A stretch of DNA of 64,000 bases from Azospirillum brasilense (GCF_001315015.1 NZ_CP012914.1:1426001-1490000); one strand, 5' to 3'; shown: positions 8,405 through 17,699, counted from the first letter of the stretch. A program made the numbers and translations. The notes: a model not told the origin generated them from the sequence alone.

Positions 8405-9070
8405 TCAGCGGATCAGGTGGGTGACGATGTTGGCGCCCACCGCCGCCAGATGGTCGGCGTTGTCGCGGTAGTCGAGGCTGCCGGAGAAGCCGCCGGCGGC
8501 CCGCACCCGCTCGATCCAGGCCGGGGCGGCGCCCAGCGCGACCAGACGCTTCACCATCTGGTCGGTGGAGCGCAGCGTCATGCGGCCGTTCTCGGCCAGA
8601 CGCGGGGCGTGCACCATGAACTCCGCGGTCGGCGCGGCGTAGCGCGGGTAACCGGCCAGATAGAGGCCGACGCACATGCTCTCGCAGGACTGGCCGCCGG
8701 CCACGCGGGTGGCGACGGCACGCCCCGCCTGCCGTTCCGCCAGCATCAGGTCGATCATGCGGTAGCCCGCGGTGGTGAAACCGCCGGGGCTCGACAGTTC
8801 GACCACCACCGGCTGGCCGACCGGCACGCTGCGCAGCGCGTCGGAGAAGCGCTGCTCCACGGCCGGCGTGATGATGCCGTCGAGCCGCAGCGTCGTGGAG
8901 TCCATCTGATCGACACGGACCAAGGTGGCGTCGGGGAAGTCGGAGGCGACGGGCGCCGGCGCCGGGTTTGGACGGTTCACCGACAGGCTGTCGGCGGTCG
9001 CGGCGCCCGACGAGCCGACGGCCAGCAGCAGCCCCAGAACCATCATGCGTGCAGTCGCGCGAACCGGCAT
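8405..9070 (-). CDS. Secreted ClpP/crotonase-fold protein (COG3904-like)
   Basis: The 221-residue protein starts at ATG 9070 behind a very good AAGGAGG. The N-terminus is a signal peptide (RMMVLGLLLAVGSSGAATA). The rest resembles periplasmic proteins with a ClpP-like fold: VVELSSPGGFTTAGYRMIDL gives the glycine-rich strand, QSCESMCVGLYLAG carries the candidate nucleophile Ser, and FMVHAP carries a His, spaced as in ClpP-type dyads. Proteolytic activity is an inference. Two cysteines flank the candidate Ser. It is divergent from the esterase gene at 9202. Confidence 0.75.
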   Translation of the reverse strand: MPVRATARMMVLGLLLAVGSSGAATADSLSVNRPNPAPAPVASDFPDATLVRVDQMDSTTLRLDGIITPAVEQRFSDALRSVPVGQPVVVELSSPGGFTTAGYRMIDLMLAERQAGRAVATRVAGGQSCESMCVGLYLAGYPRYAAPTAEFMVHAPRLAENGRMTLRSTDQMVKRLVALGAAPAWIERVRAAGGFSGSLDYRDNADHLAAVGANIVTHLIR

Positions 9071-9201
9071 CGAAACCTCCTTGCTCTGGGAAGGAGGGTG
9101 CCGGGAAATGCTTGCGTGTTGGTTAACGCGGAGCCTGTCCGAACGTGCAACGTCCTTTGCCACAGGCTGTTTATGGAGGAAGTCGGTCAATCGGGCTGTG
9201 A

Positions 9202-10077
9202 ATGGTGAAACAATTTTGCGCATTTTGCGCCGCGACCATGCTGATTCTGTGGGCCTTCCAGGGCTTATCGGCGGAATTGGTTAATAATGTGGCGCCGCAG
9301 CAATTATCGCGCGGCTGTGAAGCGCCAGCCCCGGCAACAGTGCCCGACCATGTGTCACTGGACGGTGCGGCGCGCGGCATGATCGTGGCCGTTCCGGAAG
9401 CTTATCGCCCCGACCGTCCGCACAGCCTCGTCGTCGCCTTCCACGGACGGACCAACAGCAACGCCGAGGTGCGGCGCTACTTCGGCCTGGAAGGGGCAGG
9501 GGAGGAACCGGCGATCATCGTCTATCCCGCCAGCCTGAAGGACGCCCGCGGGCTGAACGTCTGGTCCGATCCCGGCGACCCGCCGGACCGGCTGCGCGAT
9601 TTCCGGCTGTTCGACGCCGTCCTGGAGAGCATGGCGGCGGCCTACTGCCTGGACCTGGGCCGGGTGTTCGTGGTCGGCCATTCGCTGGGCGGGTCCTTCG
9701 CAAACAGTCTCGCCTGCGCGCGAGGCGGGGTGATCCGCGGGCTGGCCAGCCTCGGCGGCGGGTCGGCAAGGCCCAAGGACTGCGGCGGGCCGGTCGCTGC
9801 CATGGTCCTGCACAACCCGCGCGACGAGCAGGTGCCGTTGTCCGAAGCCCTGCGCCTGCGCCGTGCGTTGCTGGCCCAGGACGGGTTGCCGACGGGAAGC
9901 GAACCGGACGAACCGCGCCGTTTCAATTGCCGCCGTTACGGCGCCGAGGGCGAGACGAACTTGGTTCTGTGGTGCCCGCTGGCCGACGACCGGACGCGCA
10001 ACGGGCGCTTTTACCCGCACCAATGGCCACAAGGGGTGGGTGCGGCGATCATGGGGTTCTTCGCCAGACTGGAGTGA
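9202..10077 (+). CDS. Secreted PHB-depolymerase/feruloyl-esterase-like protein (LpqC family)
   Basis: The 291-residue protein begins with a hydrophobic signal segment (QFCAFCAATMLILWAFQGLS). The catalytic core has LVVAFHGRTNSNAE for the oxyanion region, the elbow GHSLGGSFAN, an Asp in HNPRDEQVPL and a C-terminal His near YPHQWP. This is the pattern of the LpqC/PHB depolymerase family of exported esterases. A PHA synthase lies 33 kb downstream, but genomic distance gives no direct link; a plant cell-wall ester is equally plausible as substrate. Confidence 0.8.
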   Translation: MVKQFCAFCAATMLILWAFQGLSAELVNNVAPQQLSRGCEAPAPATVPDHVSLDGAARGMIVAVPEAYRPDRPHSLVVAFHGRTNSNAEVRRYFGLEGAGEEPAIIVYPASLKDARGLNVWSDPGDPPDRLRDFRLFDAVLESMAAAYCLDLGRVFVVGHSLGGSFANSLACARGGVIRGLASLGGGSARPKDCGGPVAAMVLHNPRDEQVPLSEALRLRRALLAQDGLPTGSEPDEPRRFNCRRYGAEGETNLVLWCPLADDRTRNGRFYPHQWPQGVGAAIMGFFARLE

Positions 10078-10093
10078 CTCCCATCGTCATCGG

Positions 10094-10105
10094 AAACAAT
10101 TGTTT
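10094..10105. promoter_or_regulatory. 12-bp palindrome upstream of ABC transporter operon
   Basis: The sequence AAACAATTGTTT is a perfect palindrome 75 bp before the ATP-binding gene. It stands out in GC-rich surroundings and is a candidate operator. No cognate regulator is adjacent. Confidence 0.4.
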
Positions 10106-10179
10106 GCGCCACCCATTGCCGCAACCGCCTCATTCCGCCAAGATGCCGTGAAAACGACCATCAGGGACGGAACGTATTG

Positions 10180-11034
10180 ATGTCAGACAGCGCCGCCGTG
10201 GCGGCCGCCCTGCGGACGGAGGGGGCGGACAAGGCCGCGCTCCGCCTGGACGGCGTGACCTGCACCTTTCCATCGCCCGACGGACGCGGGCAGACCTACA
10301 CGGCGGTTCAGGGCGTGACCCTGTCGGTGGCCGCGGGGGAGTTCGTGTCCATCGTCGGGCCGACCGGCAGCGGCAAATCGACGATCCTGAACGTGGCGGC
10401 GGGGCTTCTCGCCCCCAGCGCCGGGCGCGCCCAGACCTTTGGGGAGCCGGTCGATGGGATCAATCCGCACGCCGGCTACATGTTCCAGGCGGACGCGCTG
10501 ATGCCCTGGAAGTCGGCGCTTGAGAATGTCGCCGCCGGGCTGGAGTTCCGCGGCGTGCCGCGGCGCGAGGCGGAGGAGCGGGCGCGCCCTTGGCTGGCCC
10601 GCGTCGGGCTGGACCGTTTCGGCGACCGCTACCCCCACCAGCTCTCCGGCGGCATGCGCAAGCGGGTGGCGCTGGCCCAGACGCTGATCGTCGATCCCAA
10701 GATCGTGCTGATGGACGAGCCCTTCTCGGCACTCGACATCCAGACGCGGCAGCTGATGGAGAACGAGCTGCTCGACCTGTGGTCGGCGGACCGCAAGTCG
10801 GTGGTCTTCATCACCCACGACCTGGAGGAGGCCATCTCCATGTCCGACCGGGTGCTGGTTCTGTCCGCCGGCCCCGGCGCCCGGCTGATCGGCGAGTACC
10901 GGGTGGATCTGGAGCGCCCACGCGACGTGGCGGAGATCCGCATGACGCCGCGCTTCCTCGACCTGCACCGGGAGATCTGGGGGCAGCTGCGCGAGGAAGT
11001 GCTGAAGGGCTATGCCCAAACCAAACTGAAATGA
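10180..11034 (+). CDS. ABC importer ATP-binding protein (SsuB/TauB type)
   Basis: The 284-residue ATPase has a Walker A GPTGSGKST, Q-loop region YMFQADALMPW, ABC signature LSGGMRKRVALAQ, Walker B IVLMDEPFSALD and the switch His in FITHDLEEA. It belongs to the nitrate/sulfonate/taurine (NitT/TauT) importer ATPases. ATG 10180 directly follows an in-frame TTG and is taken as start. It is the first gene of an operon with permease and binding protein, and powers uptake across the inner membrane. Confidence 0.92.
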   Translation: MSDSAAVAAALRTEGADKAALRLDGVTCTFPSPDGRGQTYTAVQGVTLSVAAGEFVSIVGPTGSGKSTILNVAAGLLAPSAGRAQTFGEPVDGINPHAGYMFQADALMPWKSALENVAAGLEFRGVPRREAEERARPWLARVGLDRFGDRYPHQLSGGMRKRVALAQTLIVDPKIVLMDEPFSALDIQTRQLMENELLDLWSADRKSVVFITHDLEEAISMSDRVLVLSAGPGARLIGEYRVDLERPRDVAEIRMTPRFLDLHREIWGQLREEVLKGYAQTKLK

Positions 11035-11058
11035 CGTCCAAGCCGACGTGAGGACCCC

Positions 11059-11868
11059 ATGGCCGTGGCCCGTGTGAAACGCCTGCCGAGCCGCCCGGTG
11101 ATCCTGCTGCTGCAGGTCGCCGTGCTGATCGGCTTCTTCCTGATCTGGCACGTCCTGACCGCGACGAAGATCCTGAGTCCCTTCTTCTTCGGCACGCCGC
11201 TGGCGGTGCTGGAGCGCACCTGGAGCGACTTCGCGTCCGGGGTGATCTGGTACCACCTGGGCATCACCCTTCTGGAGACGGCGCTGGCCTTCGTCATCGG
11301 CACGGTGGCGGGCATCGCCTTCGGTTTCTGGTTCGCCCGCGCGCCTTTGGTCTCCATCGTCTTCGACCCCTACATCAAGGCGGTCAACGCGCTGCCCCGC
11401 GTGGTGCTGGCGCCGATCTTCGCGCTGTGGCTGGGCCTCGGCATCTGGTCGAAGGTGGCGCTGGGGGTGACACTGGTCTTCTTCATCGTCTTCTTCAACG
11501 TCTACCAGGGCGTGAAGGAGGTCAGCCCGGTCGTGCTGGCCAACGCGAAGATGCTGGGGGCGAGCAACCGGCACCTGTTCCGGCACGTCTATCTGCCGTC
11601 CGCCCTGTCCTGGGTCTTCTCCAGCCTGCACACCGCGGTCGGCTTCGCCATGGTCGGCGCGGTGGTGGGCGAGTATCTCGGCTCCGCCGCCGGCCTCGGC
11701 TACCGCATCCATCAGGCGGAGGGGGTGTTCGACACGGTCGGCGTCTTCTCCGGCATGCTGGTGCTGACGATCTTCGTCGTGGTGATCGACGCCGTGGTGA
11801 CCGTCATCGAGAAACGCCTTCTGCACTGGCGCCCGCAGGAGGCGCAGACGACCAACGCGCAGGGATGA
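11059..11868 (+). CDS. ABC importer permease (NitT/TauT family)
   Basis: The 269-residue protein has six predicted hydrophobic segments and the cytoplasmic coupling loop GASNRHLFRHVYLPSALSWV, the EAA-type motif that contacts the ATPase. The fold and length match SsuC/TauC-type permeases. The ATG is 24 bp after the ATPase stop, so co-translation is likely. It is followed by the substrate-binding protein after 35 bp. Confidence 0.92.
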   Translation: MAVARVKRLPSRPVILLLQVAVLIGFFLIWHVLTATKILSPFFFGTPLAVLERTWSDFASGVIWYHLGITLLETALAFVIGTVAGIAFGFWFARAPLVSIVFDPYIKAVNALPRVVLAPIFALWLGLGIWSKVALGVTLVFFIVFFNVYQGVKEVSPVVLANAKMLGASNRHLFRHVYLPSALSWVFSSLHTAVGFAMVGAVVGEYLGSAAGLGYRIHQAEGVFDTVGVFSGMLVLTIFVVVIDAVVTVIEKRLLHWRPQEAQTTNAQG

Positions 11869-11903
11869 CCGCGCCATATAGAAAGAAACTTGGGAGGGAA
11901 GCC

Positions 11904-12923
11904 ATGCGTATGAAAAGCGTGATCGCCGCCGCGGCGGTGGTCCTGGCCTTCGGCATCGGCGGGGCGAACGCCCAGCAGGTCGAGAAGAAGGACCTGAAAC
12001 TGGCGGTCGGCGGCAAGCCGCTGCTCTATTACCTGCCGCTGACGGTGGCCGAGCGGCTCGGCTACTTCAAGGAGGCCGGGCTGAACGTCGAGATCAACGA
12101 CTTCGGCGGCGGCGCCAAGAGCCTCCAGGCGCTGGTCGGCGGCTCGGCGGACATTGTGACGGGCGCCTTCGACCATACGGTGCAGATGCAGGCCAAGGGC
12201 CAGCCGATCACCGCCGTCGCCCTGCTGGGCCGCTATCCGGGCATCGTTCTGGCCGCGGTGAACAAGGCCGGCACGATCACGTCGATTAAGGAGCTGAAGG
12301 GCAAGAAGATCGGCGTGACCGCCCCCGGCTCCTCGACCAACTTCATGGTCAACTATCTGCTGACCCAGCACGGCATGACGCCGGAGGATGTGTCCTTCAT
12401 CGGCGTCGGCGGCGGCCCCAGCGCGGTGGCCGCGGTGAAGCGCGGCGAGATCGACGCCATCGCCAACCTCGACCCGGTGATCAGCCAGTTGGAGGCCGAC
12501 GGCGACGTCACCACCATCGCCGACACCCGGACGGAGAAGGGCACGCTGGACACCTACGGCGGGCCGTACCCGGCGGCGGTGCTCTACACCACGCCGGCCT
12601 TCATCAAGGAGAATCCGAAGACCACCCAGGCGCTGGTCGACGTCTTCGTGCGGACGCTGAAGTGGCTGGATCAGGCCAAGACCGAGGATGTGCTGAAGGT
12701 CCTGCCGCCGGAATACTTCCTCGGCAACCAGACGCTCTACGCCCAGGCCTTCGAGCATTCGAAGCCGACCTACTCGCCCGACGGCCGCTTCTCCCAGGAA
12801 GGGGCGGAGGCCGCCTACAAGGTGCTGAAGGCTTTCGACAAGGCCGTTGCCGCGACGGACATCGACCTGTCCAAGACTTACACCAACGCCTACGTCGAGG
12901 ACTCGCTGAAGCGCATCAAGTGA
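11904..12923 (+). CDS. ABC importer periplasmic substrate-binding protein (NMT1/SsuA-like)
   Basis: The 339-residue protein starts at ATG 11904 after GGGAGGGAA and has a clean signal peptide (MKSVIAAAAVVLAFGIGGANA). The body has the NMT1/THI5/SsuA pattern: VAERLGYFKEAGLNVEINDF, GGGAKSLQALVGGSADIVTG, and KGKKIGVTAPGSSTNFM. Such proteins bind sulfonates, taurine, nitrate, pyrimidine precursors or similar compounds; the ligand cannot be decided here. It is the last gene of the importer operon and is followed by a strong stem-loop. Confidence 0.9.
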   Translation: MRMKSVIAAAAVVLAFGIGGANAQQVEKKDLKLAVGGKPLLYYLPLTVAERLGYFKEAGLNVEINDFGGGAKSLQALVGGSADIVTGAFDHTVQMQAKGQPITAVALLGRYPGIVLAAVNKAGTITSIKELKGKKIGVTAPGSSTNFMVNYLLTQHGMTPEDVSFIGVGGGPSAVAAVKRGEIDAIANLDPVISQLEADGDVTTIADTRTEKGTLDTYGGPYPAAVLYTTPAFIKENPKTTQALVDVFVRTLKWLDQAKTEDVLKVLPPEYFLGNQTLYAQAFEHSKPTYSPDGRFSQEGAEAAYKVLKAFDKAVAATDIDLSKTYTNAYVEDSLKRIK

Positions 12924-12951
12924 TTGGCGAACAGCCGATCCGCTCGACAAT

Positions 12952-12986
12952 CCGGGGGTGCGACATTCCGTCACCGGCACCCCCGG
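12952..12986 (+). terminator. Stem-loop after the ABC operon
   Basis: A perfect 10-bp inverted repeat (CCGGGGGTGC 12952-12961, GCACCCCCGG 12977-12986) with a 15-base loop lies 28 bp after the binding-protein stop. There is no T run, so termination may be partial, or the element may stabilise the upstream mRNA. Confidence 0.55.
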
Positions 12987-13044
12987 TTCCCGCGCCGGTA
13001 GACTGGACCTAATTCGTCCTGTTTCGATGCGGAGCACCAACCCC

Positions 13045-13476
13045 ATGACGGAAGTCATCTTTTACGGTCTGTCGGGCTGCACGGCGAACGCCAAGCAGAA
13101 GCTTCAACTCCAGGCCGCCGGCCACACGCTGGTGGAGCGCGATCTGGCCGCCGAGCCCCTCACCGCTGAAACCCTGCGCCCCTTCTTCGAGGACCGTCCG
13201 GTCGAGGACTGGTTCAACCGCCGCGCCGCCGCCGTGAAGACCGGCGCCGTGAAGCCCGACGAACTGGACGAGGAGTCGGCGCTGGCCGCCCTGCTGGCCG
13301 ACCGCGACCTGATCCGCCGCCCGCTGCTCCAGGTCGGGGCGGACCGCAAGGCCGGATTCGACCCCAACACGCTGCACGCCTGGATCGGCCTGACCGCGTC
13401 CGGCGAAAGCTGCGACGACAAGCATTCGCGCGGCGTCTGCGACCACGGCCATCACCATTTCCCGAAGCAGGGCTGA
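13045..13476 (+). CDS. ArsC/Spx-family protein, nitrogenase-associated type
   Basis: The 143-residue protein has an ArsC/Spx thioredoxin-like domain opening TEVIFYGLSGCTANAKQKL with a single conserved Cys12, then PVEDWFNRRAAAVK and RRPLLQVG, matching the family known as nitrogenase-associated protein. Family members often lie near nif/fix genes, but none are visible here. The C-terminus is unusual: SCDDKHSRGVCDHGHHHF combines two Cys and several His and looks metal-binding. ATG 13045 is preceded by GGAG. The exact biochemical function is unknown. Confidence 0.75.
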   Translation: MTEVIFYGLSGCTANAKQKLQLQAAGHTLVERDLAAEPLTAETLRPFFEDRPVEDWFNRRAAAVKTGAVKPDELDEESALAALLADRDLIRRPLLQVGADRKAGFDPNTLHAWIGLTASGESCDDKHSRGVCDHGHHHFPKQG

Positions 13477-13509
13477 GCGCGGAATCAACTGGCGGGGGGA
13501 CCGGGGGGA

Positions 13510-15609
13510 ATGGTTGAATGCCGGGCTATGGACCGGCCTGACCAAGAGCTTGCGGAACTCCTCGACACCCTGGGCGCGCGGCTGTCCGCCGCGCCGCCCG
13601 GCGCGCTGGCTCATCTGCGGGAGCCGTTACGGGCGCTGCGGAATCAGCTCGACGCCGTCGTAGAGGCCCCGGTGAACCCTCATCTGGGCGAAGGCGTGGG
13701 CGAGGCGCATTTCCGTGCCCTGCTGTCCGACGCCATCGGCTGCGTGTCCGAAGGCTTCGTGCTGTTCGGCGCCGACGGGCGGCTGGTGCTGTGCAACGAC
13801 CGCTACCGCGCCGCCTATCCGCTGCTGTCCGACCATCTGGCTCCCGGCGTCCGTTTTGCCGACCTGCTGCGGGTCGCGGTGGAGCGGGGGGCGGCCGGCG
13901 ACGATCTCGGCGACCCGTCCGACTGGATCGCCGAGCGGCTGAACCGCCACACCCGCAGCGGGCCGCCGACCGACCACCAGCTCGGCGACGGGCGCTGGTA
14001 CCGCATCAGCGAGCACGCCACGCGCTTCGGCGGTGTGGTCAAGATCCTCACCGACATCACCGAGCTGAAACGCCACGAGGAGGCGCTGGCCGACAGCGAG
14101 GCGCGCTACCGCCGGCTGGTCGAGATGGCGCCCTACGGCATCCTGATCTGGGACGGGCTGCGGCTGCGCTTCGCCAACCGCTCCGCCGCGCTGATTTTGG
14201 GCAGCGGTGATCCCGAGGCCATGCTGCGCATCCCGCTGGTCGAGGCGACGGAGTTCGAAGGGGTGCAGCGCCTGTTCGACTGGCTGCCCCCGCCCGGCAG
14301 CGGCCTGGAAGCCCCGCCGCCGGTCGAGGCCCGCTTCGTCACCGCCCAGGGCGCCCTGCGCGAGCTGGAGGTCGGCATCCATCCCTTCGCGGTCGAGGGC
14401 GAGGCGGCGTGGTTCCTCGTGCTCATTGACATCACCGGACGCAAGCAGGCGGAGCGGGCCATCCAGCAGGCGCAGAAGATGCAGGCCATCGGCCAGCTGG
14501 CCGGCGGCATTGCCCACGAGTTCAACAACATGCTGACGGCCATCGGCGGCTTCGCCCAGATGGCCCGCCGCGCTCCGCAGGACCGCCCGCGGGTCGAGCA
14601 GTGCCTGACCGAGATCGTCAAGGCGACCGACCGCGCCTCCGGCCTGACCGCCCAGCTTCTCAGCTTCGGGCGGCCCGGCCAGACGGACGCGGCGCGGCCC
14701 GTGCGCGTCGGCGCGGTGATCGACGATCTGCGCCGCTTCCTCGGCCCCACGCTGGGCGAGCGCCACCCGCTGCGGATCAAGGGTGCCGGGGGAGGGGCGG
14801 TGGTGACCATCGACCCCGCCCTGCTGCACCAGTCACTGCTCAACCTCGTGCTCAACGCCCGCGATGCCATGCCCGACGGCGGGCCGATCACCATCGCGGT
14901 GGAGCGGACGGACGATCTGGGAGTCACCATCACCGTTGGCGACACCGGTTGCGGCATCGACCCGGCGGTGATCGACCGCATCTTCGAACCCTTCTTCACC
15001 ACCAAGGAGCCGGGGGCCGGAACCGGTCTGGGGTTGGCGCTGGTCTATTCCACGGTCGCGCGGGCGGGCGGCGCGGTGGAGGTGGACACGGAGCTGGGGC
15101 GCGGCACCGTCTTTACGCTCCGCTTCCCGGTGGAGGACGTCGCGGAGCCGGAGGACACGGACGTCCCGGGCTTGGACGACGCGTTCTTCCTCGACGCGGA
15201 GGACGACGAAATGGAGGGTCTGTCGATGGCCGCCACCGTCCTGCTGGCCGAGGACGAGGCGCAGGTGCGCGACTTCATCCGCCTGACGCTGGAGGACATG
15301 GGCATGCGGGTGGTCTGCGCCGCCGACGGCACCGAGGCCCTGCGCGCCTACGCCGACCATGGCGGGGCCTTCGACCTGCTGGTGACCGACCTGGTGATGC
15401 CGCAGGTCGGCGGGGCGTCGGTGGCCCGTGCCCTGCGCCGGGAGAATCCGGACCTGCCGGCCGTCCTGATGTCCGGCTACCCGCCGGAAACGGAAAGCCT
15501 GGACGACCTGCTGGCCGACCCGAAATCAGGCGGGCGCCGCATCGTCTTCCTGCGCAAGCCGATCAACCCGGACGAGTTGGCCGACACGATCCACGCGCTG
15601 CTGATCTGA
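13510..15609 (+). CDS. Hybrid sensor histidine kinase (PAS-PAS-HisKA-HATPase-REC), pair A
   Basis: The 699-residue protein has no membrane segment. Domains in order are PAS (about 70-185, with SEGFVLFGADGRLVLCNDRY), PAS (about 195-315), HisKA with [16 protein letters not shown] (His336), HATPase with [17 protein letters not shown] and GTGLGLALV, and REC (about 575-697) with phosphoacceptor Asp627 in VTDLVMP and Lys in RKPIN. Its start is uncertain (13510 or 13528; neither has a good ribosome site). The next gene, 13 bp on, is a response regulator, and the pair is paralogous to the pair at 17700-22240. It is probably a cytoplasmic phosphorelay sensor; the signal is unknown. Confidence 0.92.
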   Translation: MVECRAMDRPDQELAELLDTLGARLSAAPPGALAHLREPLRALRNQLDAVVEAPVNPHLGEGVGEAHFRALLSDAIGCVSEGFVLFGADGRLVLCNDRYRAAYPLLSDHLAPGVRFADLLRVAVERGAAGDDLGDPSDWIAERLNRHTRSGPPTDHQLGDGRWYRISEHATRFGGVVKILTDITELKRHEEALADSEARYRRLVEMAPYGILIWDGLRLRFANRSAALILGSGDPEAMLRIPLVEATEFEGVQRLFDWLPPPGSGLEAPPPVEARFVTAQGALRELEVGIHPFAVEGEAAWFLVLIDITGRKQAERAIQQAQKMQAIGQLAGGIAHEFNNMLTAIGGFAQMARRAPQDRPRVEQCLTEIVKATDRASGLTAQLLSFGRPGQTDAARPVRVGAVIDDLRRFLGPTLGERHPLRIKGAGGGAVVTIDPALLHQSLLNLVLNARDAMPDGGPITIAVERTDDLGVTITVGDTGCGIDPAVIDRIFEPFFTTKEPGAGTGLGLALVYSTVARAGGAVEVDTELGRGTVFTLRFPVEDVAEPEDTDVPGLDDAFFLDAEDDEMEGLSMAATVLLAEDEAQVRDFIRLTLEDMGMRVVCAADGTEALRAYADHGGAFDLLVTDLVMPQVGGASVARALRRENPDLPAVLMSGYPPETESLDDLLADPKSGGRRIVFLRKPINPDELADTIHALLI

Positions 15610-15622
15610 TGGCTGGGCATCG

Positions 15623-17575
15623 ATGAGCGCCGTGCCGCCGCCTTCCTCTCTCCCAACCGACGGCATTCCCATCGGCGCCTACGACGTCGACGCGCTCCTC
15701 GGCGAGCTGAGCGGCGACGCGCCGGAGGAGTCGCCGGAATCCGCCGTCTGCGTCCGGGTCGAGGAGGTCTTCGCCCCTGCCGCGCGATTCCTGATCGCGG
15801 AGGAGCTGGCGGAGTTCCTGGAGGCGCGCGGCATCACCCCCACCGAATTCCTGCACAAGGTGGAGCCGCAGCGCTCCTTCCTCGACTGGCCGCGCCGCGC
15901 CCTGGTGCTGGAGCGGGTGGCGCAGCGGCAGGCCCGCCCCGGACGCCGCTCCCCCGCCATGCGGCTGGAGGAGCTGAAGCGGCTGGAGCAGGAAGTGCTG
16001 GCCGTCACCGCCCGGCGCGCCCACAGCGGCACCTCCCTGTCCATCGACGCCAAGCAGTTCGCCGCCACCGTGGCCCAGACCATGGCGCGGACACCGGGAT
16101 TCCCCGGACGCCATACCATCGATTGCTGGCTGTCCGCCTGGCTGGGGGAAGGGCGCAACCACGAGCTTCGGCTGGTGCGAATCCTCTCGCTCGACGGGGA
16201 CGGGCTGTCCGGCGAGGGCATCGCCATCCTCGACCAGATCGTCGGCGAGATGCTGGCCAACGGGCTGGTGGTCGAGGCGCTGTTCGGCTGGGCGGACGGG
16301 CTGCGCGGCGTGCTCGACGCCATGGCGATGGTCTGGCGGGGCGAGGCGCCGTCGCACCCCGACGCCCCGGCGGTCCTGCACCGGCTGTCCGCCTTCGTCG
16401 CCCGCCATCAGGCGCGCGCCGCCCGGCTGGGGCTGGAGGCCGGGGTTCACCACGCCCTGCTCGGCGACGCGCCGCTGTCCGGCACCAAGGCGGAGCCGAA
16501 CAGCGTGGCGGCGGTGCTGGACGAGCTGTCGGCGATCAGCCTTCTCGCCTCGCGCCTGACCGTGAAGGGCGGGGTGATCGGCGGGGAGCGCACGACACGG
16601 CTGATCGACCGGCGGGTGGCGCTGCTGCTGTCCGGCGCGCGGCTGGAGGCGGTGCTGCACGCCAAGAGCCACTACGCCCGCATCGTCGATCTGCTGGCCT
16701 TCGAGGGGGCGGTGTCGGGGGAGCGCAGCCGGCGCATGATCGTCGCCCACCTGCGCCGCCATCTCGAGGCCCGCGACTTCACCCAGCGCCTGTTCGAGAC
16801 GGCCCGCACGCCGCGCGCCCGCATCAAGGCGCTGGCCGACCTGCAGCGGCGCGTGGCGCGTTCCACCCTGCCGGACGGCCTGCGCGAGCGCTACGTCCGC
16901 ATGCTTGACGAGATCCAGAACACCTTCCTGCGCACCAACAAGGTCTTCGCCCGGATCGCCAAGGACCGGCCGCCCCACGTCGACGAGGTCATGGAGTTCG
17001 CCAGCCTGCTCGCCGAGGGCGCCTTCACCGAGGGGAAATGCGTGGCGGCGGCGCGCGAGCTGGTCGGGCACCATGTCCGCTCCACCGCCTTCCTGCGCGG
17101 CTACCTCGCCCGCTGCAAGGACGCGACGGAGCAGCGGGCCGACCGCTTCGCCCAGTTCTTCGCCACGCTGGCCGGCGCCGGCCTGCCGATGCGCGCCATG
17201 AACACGCTGCGCGTCCTGCTGGCCGACGACGAGCCGGCCGCGCGCGGCTATGTCGAGATGATCCTGCGCGACCTCGGCATCACCGACCTGACCATCGCCC
17301 AGGACGGGCGCGAGGCGCTGACCCGATTCGAGGAGCGGCAGGGCGCCTTCGACCTCATCGTCTGCGACTGGAAGATGCCGCGCCTGTCGGGGCTGGAGTT
17401 CCTGAAGCTGGTCCGCGCGGTGCGTCCCGACATGCCCTTCCTGATGGTCACCGCGCTCGCCACCATCATCGCGGTCGAGGAGGCCATGGCCCACGACGTC
17501 ACCGCCTACATCGCCAAACCCTTTTCTCCCGAACAGCTCGAAGAGAAGATTCTGGTTCTGGTGAACCGGCGCTGA
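15623..17575 (+). CDS. Response regulator with large novel N-terminal helical region, pair A
   Basis: The 650-residue protein has a C-terminal receiver domain (about 530-650) with LLADDEPAARGYVEM, phosphoacceptor Asp582 in VCDWKMPRLSG, and Lys in YIAKPFSPEQ. The N-terminal 530 residues match no family I recognise. They are Ala/Leu/Arg-rich, probably helical, with GITPTEFLHKVEPQRSFLD and a repeat-like stretch IQNTFLRTNKVFARI. The same segments recur in the regulator at 20351. No DNA-binding or enzymatic output domain is visible. An REC at the C-terminus of a long helical protein is uncommon. It is likely the target of the kinase 13 bp upstream. Confidence 0.85.
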   Translation: MSAVPPPSSLPTDGIPIGAYDVDALLGELSGDAPEESPESAVCVRVEEVFAPAARFLIAEELAEFLEARGITPTEFLHKVEPQRSFLDWPRRALVLERVAQRQARPGRRSPAMRLEELKRLEQEVLAVTARRAHSGTSLSIDAKQFAATVAQTMARTPGFPGRHTIDCWLSAWLGEGRNHELRLVRILSLDGDGLSGEGIAILDQIVGEMLANGLVVEALFGWADGLRGVLDAMAMVWRGEAPSHPDAPAVLHRLSAFVARHQARAARLGLEAGVHHALLGDAPLSGTKAEPNSVAAVLDELSAISLLASRLTVKGGVIGGERTTRLIDRRVALLLSGARLEAVLHAKSHYARIVDLLAFEGAVSGERSRRMIVAHLRRHLEARDFTQRLFETARTPRARIKALADLQRRVARSTLPDGLRERYVRMLDEIQNTFLRTNKVFARIAKDRPPHVDEVMEFASLLAEGAFTEGKCVAAARELVGHHVRSTAFLRGYLARCKDATEQRADRFAQFFATLAGAGLPMRAMNTLRVLLADDEPAARGYVEMILRDLGITDLTIAQDGREALTRFEERQGAFDLIVCDWKMPRLSGLEFLKLVRAVRPDMPFLMVTALATIIAVEEAMAHDVTAYIAKPFSPEQLEEKILVLVNRR

Positions 17576-17699
17576 GCGGTGGAAATCGTATGCTCACGGT
17601 AGAATCCGACCGTACGAAGGCGAACAGCGAAACGGGCTGTTAACGGCTCCCCTCCTATTACGGGTCTATGCAGATCGCGCCTTGCGCGGCGGTACACCC

